DNA from: Diphasiastrum complanatum
Lineage: Eukaryota; Streptophyta; Lycopodiopsida; Lycopodiales; Lycopodiaceae
DNA: 64,000 nt
Direction of reading: 5' to 3'
Assembly (NCBI GenBank): GCA_029204225.1
Contig: CM055097.1
Location: 53,807,592 to 53,871,591 of the forward strand
Shown here: one piece after another, positions 49,139 to 55,300 of the stretch
How positions within the stretch are numbered: the stretch's first letter is position 1
Layout: every line of letters begins with the position of its first letter
Notes under the pieces: model-generated
Told to the model about the DNA's origin: nothing
Database searches by the model: none
The model's input: the letters and a program-made list of their open reading frames with translations, nothing else
Translations under genes and position numbers: made by a program

Positions 49139-49235
49139 TAGTAAAGAGTGCCCGTCGTTGACGGGCGATGGCGGACGTGCGTCAATGGCGAACGTGCGCG
49201 CACACACGTGCGTGCGTGCGTGCATGTGCGCGCGG

Positions 49236-49310
<75 letters not shown>

Positions 49311-52300
49311 TGTGTGTGTGTGTGTGTGTGGGTGGGTGCGCGCGCGCGCATGTGCTGTGTGTGTTGTGTGTGTGTCATGTGTGTGTTTATGGAGGGTGTG
49401 TGTGTGTGTATGTGTGTGCTTACGGAGTGTGTGTGTGTGTGTGGGTTGTGGATTAGGATTAGGTTGTAGCTTTAGGTTTTAGCCTTAGGCTGTGTGTGTG
49501 TGTGTGTGTGTGAGGTGTGAGCAAAGAGACTAGAACTCTCCTCTTGAGATTCTACTTGCGCACGATTTGCCTCTCTGACAATTTCCTTACAATGAGGACC
49601 CTCTTGCTAAGTTTGTTTAATCTTAGCAACTCAATCATTCTCTACGACCACAAAAGACATCTACAATATCTGAGATAATGCATCAACCACACAATTTTTG
49701 ACACCTTTCTTGTATCAAATTTCCATGTGCAATTCCTACATCAGCTCTGCCCACCTGGCCTACCGCTCTGTTAAGCTTGGCTGGTTGCAAAAATGCTTAA
49801 GGGTGTCATGGTTGGTATACACATAGAACTCCACACCATAAAAATGCACGCATGCCTTCAATGCATGGATTATGGCATCGAACTCCATTTCATGAGTTGG
49901 ATAGTTCTTCTAAGTAGGGTTGGGCTTGTTGCCCTTACAAGCCACTTGCCTACCTTCATGCATCACTGCCCCCACGGCGATATCACTTGCATTTGTTTCC
50001 AGTACAAATGGTTTTTGAGGGTCAATACGCTTCGAAATGACAAAGTCAGCCACAGCTTGTCTCAATTCATCAAAACTTTGTTGCTGAACTTTTGTCCATT
50101 CTTTCCATTTATTCTTTTGTAACATATCAATCAACGGTGCAACCACATGTGAATTATTTTTCACCCCTTTACAATAGAACATGGCCAATCCAAGAAACCC
50201 TCTTAATATTGTCAAATTTGTAGGTACAGGCCAAGCAAGAAGAACCGCAACTTTCTTCGGATCCGGTTTTACCCTATCAACTAACAGTATAAAACCAAAT
50301 ATGTTTTTCCTTTTTAAACTACTTTTTTATTGTTAGCAAACAAAGTGTTATTCCTCAGAGTTGACAAAGACAAAATAGTTCTAATGTGATTCACATGAGC
50401 AACATCACCACAATTGTAAAAAAGTATGTCATCAACAACGTTAACCTCAAACTCGCCCGTAAACAGTCTAAGCAAACGAAGATTTGGGACATGAGGATGG
50501 TGAGTATGCCGTTAACTATTTAGAGTTATTCTTAGCTGGATTTTTTAATGGCTCGTTTGGCGCGCTTTGATGTCATTCTAGGGATGTGTTGGGACGCGTT
50601 GCAGAAGCCTTACATAGTCTGGGATACTCATGTGTATGAGTTTCAGCATGGTTGTAAGCTTCATTCCATCCGTGGTGAGTGGGATGTGCCTCCAGGACCA
50701 TTGATCTTAGCTACGCAGTTGCATAACGTAAGCTGTGAAAGTATATATGTTTGTTTTCTGCTAGAAATGACTACTAGTACTAGCATAGTTTCTTCGAATT
50801 GCGATTCGTTCAAAAAATTGTTGTTTTGAAACAGTCAGATTTGAATGGACCGTTCAAATTGAAAAAAAAAGAATTGAAATTTAAAAAAGTAATAGTAATA
50901 ATAATAATAAAACATTTTTGAACCATTTCAAAATGGGACTGTTTTTTGCCTAAACGTAAGTGAGACAGTCAAGCTTAACAAACTTCAAAAGGCAACCCTA
51001 ACCGAGCATAGAAACATATACTTTAAAAGAGAATAAAACAACAGGCTTATGTTTTGTGTAGGGTTTTTGACTCATAGAGAGAGGTTTAGTAATGTTTTCT
51101 TTTGTGTGAGGGCAGGGAATGAGATGAACCATAAACTAGATCATTGTGTAGGAGTGATTATTACTTTTTAAAATTACATTAGACAATATGATGAATTAGT
51201 GTTAGATAATAGAGTTTGCATTAGTGTTAGATTTAGGGTTTAGAGAGAGTCGAGACAATGTCGAGGTATGTTATGGCCATGCAGAGTCTCAGGAGGAGAG
51301 CTCTATTTTGTTTGCTCGCACTTATCTTAAGTATACCATAGAGAATGGTTTTGTGGAATGACAAGTTTCTCATTCCAGCTTGTGAGGAGCTGCGTAAGAA
51401 AATTCCAGTCGTGATAGACCTCGTGCAGGTCACCCTGGTGTGGATAAAACTTGTGAGTTGATCTGACGTAATTTTTGGTGGCCTAAGATTAACAAAGATG
51501 TACATAGTTAGATGACACATTGTTTTAAGTGTCAAGTTAACAAAGTCAAAAGGATTAAAGTTCCTAGATCATTACACCCTTTGCCTACTCCAGAGGGAAG
51601 ATGGGAGAGGGAGAGGGAGAGGGAGAGGGAGAGTGTTTCAATGGACTTTATCACAGACTTGCCTCGTACACAACTTCAACATGATGCCATAATGGTTGTG
51701 GTTGACAAACTCACATAAATGGCTCATTTCATACCAACACATAAAAAGATAGATGCACCTAGGGTAGCTGATCTTTCCATATAGCATGTATTCAAACTTC
51801 CTAGGTTACCATCATCCATAGTGTCTGATAGAGATACAAGCTTTACAGGTAATTTTTGGACTACCGTAATTATTAAGCTTGAGGTGCAGTTGTTACAGCC
51901 TTCACTCCCTGTCCTGGTTTGTATAGTTTCTCTGGACAAATGCACATTTTGTAATTATTGTCATCACTGAAATGTCTAAGTCACCAGCCTATTTATTAGG
52001 AGTGGCTGCACTAACCTCCTGAGTTGACTAGTCAACAAGACACGTGTCATAAGCTCACTGGGACCCTTGGTCCAATGAATGATTGACACATGTCGAGGTT
52101 GACCGGTCAAACATGAGACGTGTCATATGCTCACTGGGACACTCGATCCAATGTATGAGTGACACATGGTAGCCTACTCACTTGCCTGTGTGTCAGGGTA
52201 CTGCCAAGTGGCAAGTGTCGACTATGCATGGAATTGGCCATGTGTCGACGTTAGGAAGGGTTTGGGTTAAGGGGTGCTTGAGGATTGTGCATAAGTGAGC

Positions 52301-55300
52301 CAAGAGAGAGGCATTCCTCATCATAATCTATGTAGCAAAGGTTGGAAGGAGACAAGGCAGCTAGCTCCACCATGTTTCATGCTTTCTGATGTTCTATACA
52401 TGCAGGGAAATCAACAAAGATCGAAGTTTCAGATCTATGTGTACTTAATGTGCTAGGTTTAGAGTAAAGTTTCAAATTGAAGTCTGATAGCAGTTTAGAA
52501 TGAGTAGAAATGGATGGTCAAACAAAGAGAGCTAACCAGACCATACAAGATATGCTTATGGCGTACACAAGTGTTAAGCAAACACAATGGAAAAAGTATT
52601 TGACATTGTTGGAGTTTGCTTAATATGATAAAAAAGAATGCTTCCACTAAGATGAGTCCTTTCGAATTAAACTATGGTTTTCGGCCAGCTACTTCAATTA
52701 TTGTAGGAATCCCTCATAGAGTGCCTCGTGCTATAGATTTTCTACTCACATTGTACAAATGCTTGAGTTAGCCAAGAAAAATGTGAAACAAGCAATGGAT
52801 CGCACAAACATTTGTTGATCAGGGTCGCACACAATGAGAGTTTGAGGAAGGGGACATGGTGTTTCTCCTTATTCCAAAGGACTCACCTTCTCTTAAGACA
52901 AGGAAGTGCTATAACTTATCTCTGCATGATTGTGGACCCTAGAAAATAGTTAGAAAGCTTAATGATGTTGCTTATAAACTAGCGTTGCCTCAGGATTATA
53001 AAGTTCATCCTGTTTTTCATGTTTCACACGAAAAGAGGGTTTTACATGAGGGTCATAACTTGTTGACTGACAAACCTATAGTGTTTCAAGAGCATGGGGA
53101 GGTGATGCATGGACCTAACAGATTATTGGACCGGAAATAGAGACAACTTAGAAATCGATGCTACCTGGGAGAAAGCACACGCTTTGCATGCACAGTACCC
53201 TTATTTTACCATTGCAAACGATGCTCTTTAAGGAGGGAAGGAATGTCATATACTTATATTCCTACCTTAGTGTGAACGCATTCGACTTGTAAATTGTAAA
53301 TTGTATATATTGAAATGGCTCACACTAGCTTGTGGTGTTTTGTAAGAAAATGTAAAAAGCAAGTTTTGGTTAACTTGTTGACCTGCTTCTATTTGATACG
53401 GGGTACGGGGTCTTAATTTAGAGGCTGTTGGACTGACTTCCTAAAAGTAGGAGTTGACCGGTCAACGACATACGTGTCATATGCTCACTAAGACACTTGG
53501 TCATGTTGGACGGTCCTCACTTGCCTATGTGTCAAGGTATTACCAAGTGGCAAGTATCGCGCTTCGTCTGTTCATGGAATATGATGCCATGTGTCGACAA
53601 TAGGACAAATCAAGGGCAAGTGTATGCTTGAGGTAGGAGAGCATGAGAGCTTGAGAGGAGCCTCATCTTTCTACTATGCAGTAGGTGGCTGGGAGGAGAC
53701 TTAGCAGCAGTGCTCTTACGTGTTTATGCTAGGATCTTGATATACTTTCAAGCGAAATCAATAAAGTGGATATTTGGTGTGCTTAGGGCCACCTATAGCG
53801 CCCTATGGAGGCTATAAGTTTGCTCCTTTCTCACGACAGGCCTAAGACTCTCACACAAGCCCTCCACAAAATGGGATACCTGTAAAAAAACATCAATACA
53901 TCCTTAGGTATCCGCATCAAAGCCTCTCTATACTTGTTCGCATATTCTTGCACAGATATGTTGCCTTGCTTCAAACCGGTCCATGCTTGCATTGCCAGTT
54001 CCTTTCATCCAGTGTAACCTAGTTTTCCATAAACATTCATTTGAATGTTTCCCAAGTATGAGGAACTAGATTATCCTTCTCAATTTTATGCTATCACCTT
54101 GGTGATGTCTCTTGAACGCAATAAATTGCTTCCACAATCTTTTGATCATCATCTTCAATTTTGCACATCTAAAAAGCTTTCTCCCATTTCTACAACATCA
54201 GTATTCCACACAGCAATTGCTCCTATGTACTTTGGCGACTTCGGGTCTTTGATAGATGGAAACTTCCTTGATTTCGGAGGTGAATTGGCCTTTTATTCAC
54301 TTGACAAAGGATTAATTGCTATATTAGCCATTTCGCTAGCTCTCTTAGGCTCCTATGGGGATCTAGTAGACTTCAACCAATCAAGAATCTGTTGGAGGAT
54401 TACTTTCAAAGCATCCACCTTAATAGCTACCTCTTCAATTCGAAGTATCTTTGTGCTAGTACCTTCCAAAGGATCCATACTGACAGAAAAGGTGTCAATC
54501 TGAATAATTAGACCTTATACTATATGTAACAGCATTTTAGCCCAAGAAATCCTAAAAACTAGGTCTAAAAATTGATTTCCGAGTAACATGTTGCTTGCAG
54601 ATTGCCAAGACAAATCTGATTTTTACTTCTAGAAGTTGAAAAATGTTCAACCCTGATCTGAACTAAAGAGGCAATGATTACAATGTTTTGAAAAGCTGAA
54701 AACCTAAAACTTTCCAAGAGCAGGGCACATCTTATGTAGGCAGGATCTGCGAGTTGCTACAACTCCAAACAGCCTATATAAAGTGTGAAAAATCTGCAGA
54801 AATCTGGATATTCAACCCAAACCAAGGCAACAATTACTTGTAGGATTCCTGTGAGCTATAAGGCAGCAGTTTTAGACTTTGTAAACCCTGATTTTCACTG
54901 AAATTCTGCTCCAGTAGGTCGCAAACCAGCCAGCAGGGCTTCACCCCTAAACTCCTGAGAAATCTCGAAAATTACAATAGACCCAAATCCAACGATGGGC
55001 AGCAAATCAACTGGTGGACAAGAGATTGTCTAAATCTAAGATTTCACTTGGATTTGCAGCCCTATAACCCTTAGTGATCTGATCTTTCTTCTACTCTAAT
55101 ATCAAATGTCAAACTCTTTATCTGATCTAACCAATCAACCAACGACAACAGGAAATATGCGAAGCAAACAAATATTTATTTCCTTCAAATTATACATGTT
55201 ATGCTCATACAACACTAAAGTACTTGGTTGCTATGTCTCCTCCCAGCCTTTGCTACATACAAAGTGATAAGAAATGCCTCTTCTAGGCTCTCACATCCCA

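Noticed and set aside
49083-49482. Cys-Val and Thr-His repeat proteins in several frames
   Set aside because: Artefacts of the (GT)n and (AT)n arrays.
49447-49495. ggattaggattagg, telomere-like motif
   Set aside because: Too short and not the plant TTTAGGG array; a variant within GT-rich sequence.
54045-54503. 152-codon plus-strand ORF
   Set aside because: Antisense shadow of a Gypsy gag whose minus-strand start ([10 protein letters not shown]) matches a second gag copy at 35850.
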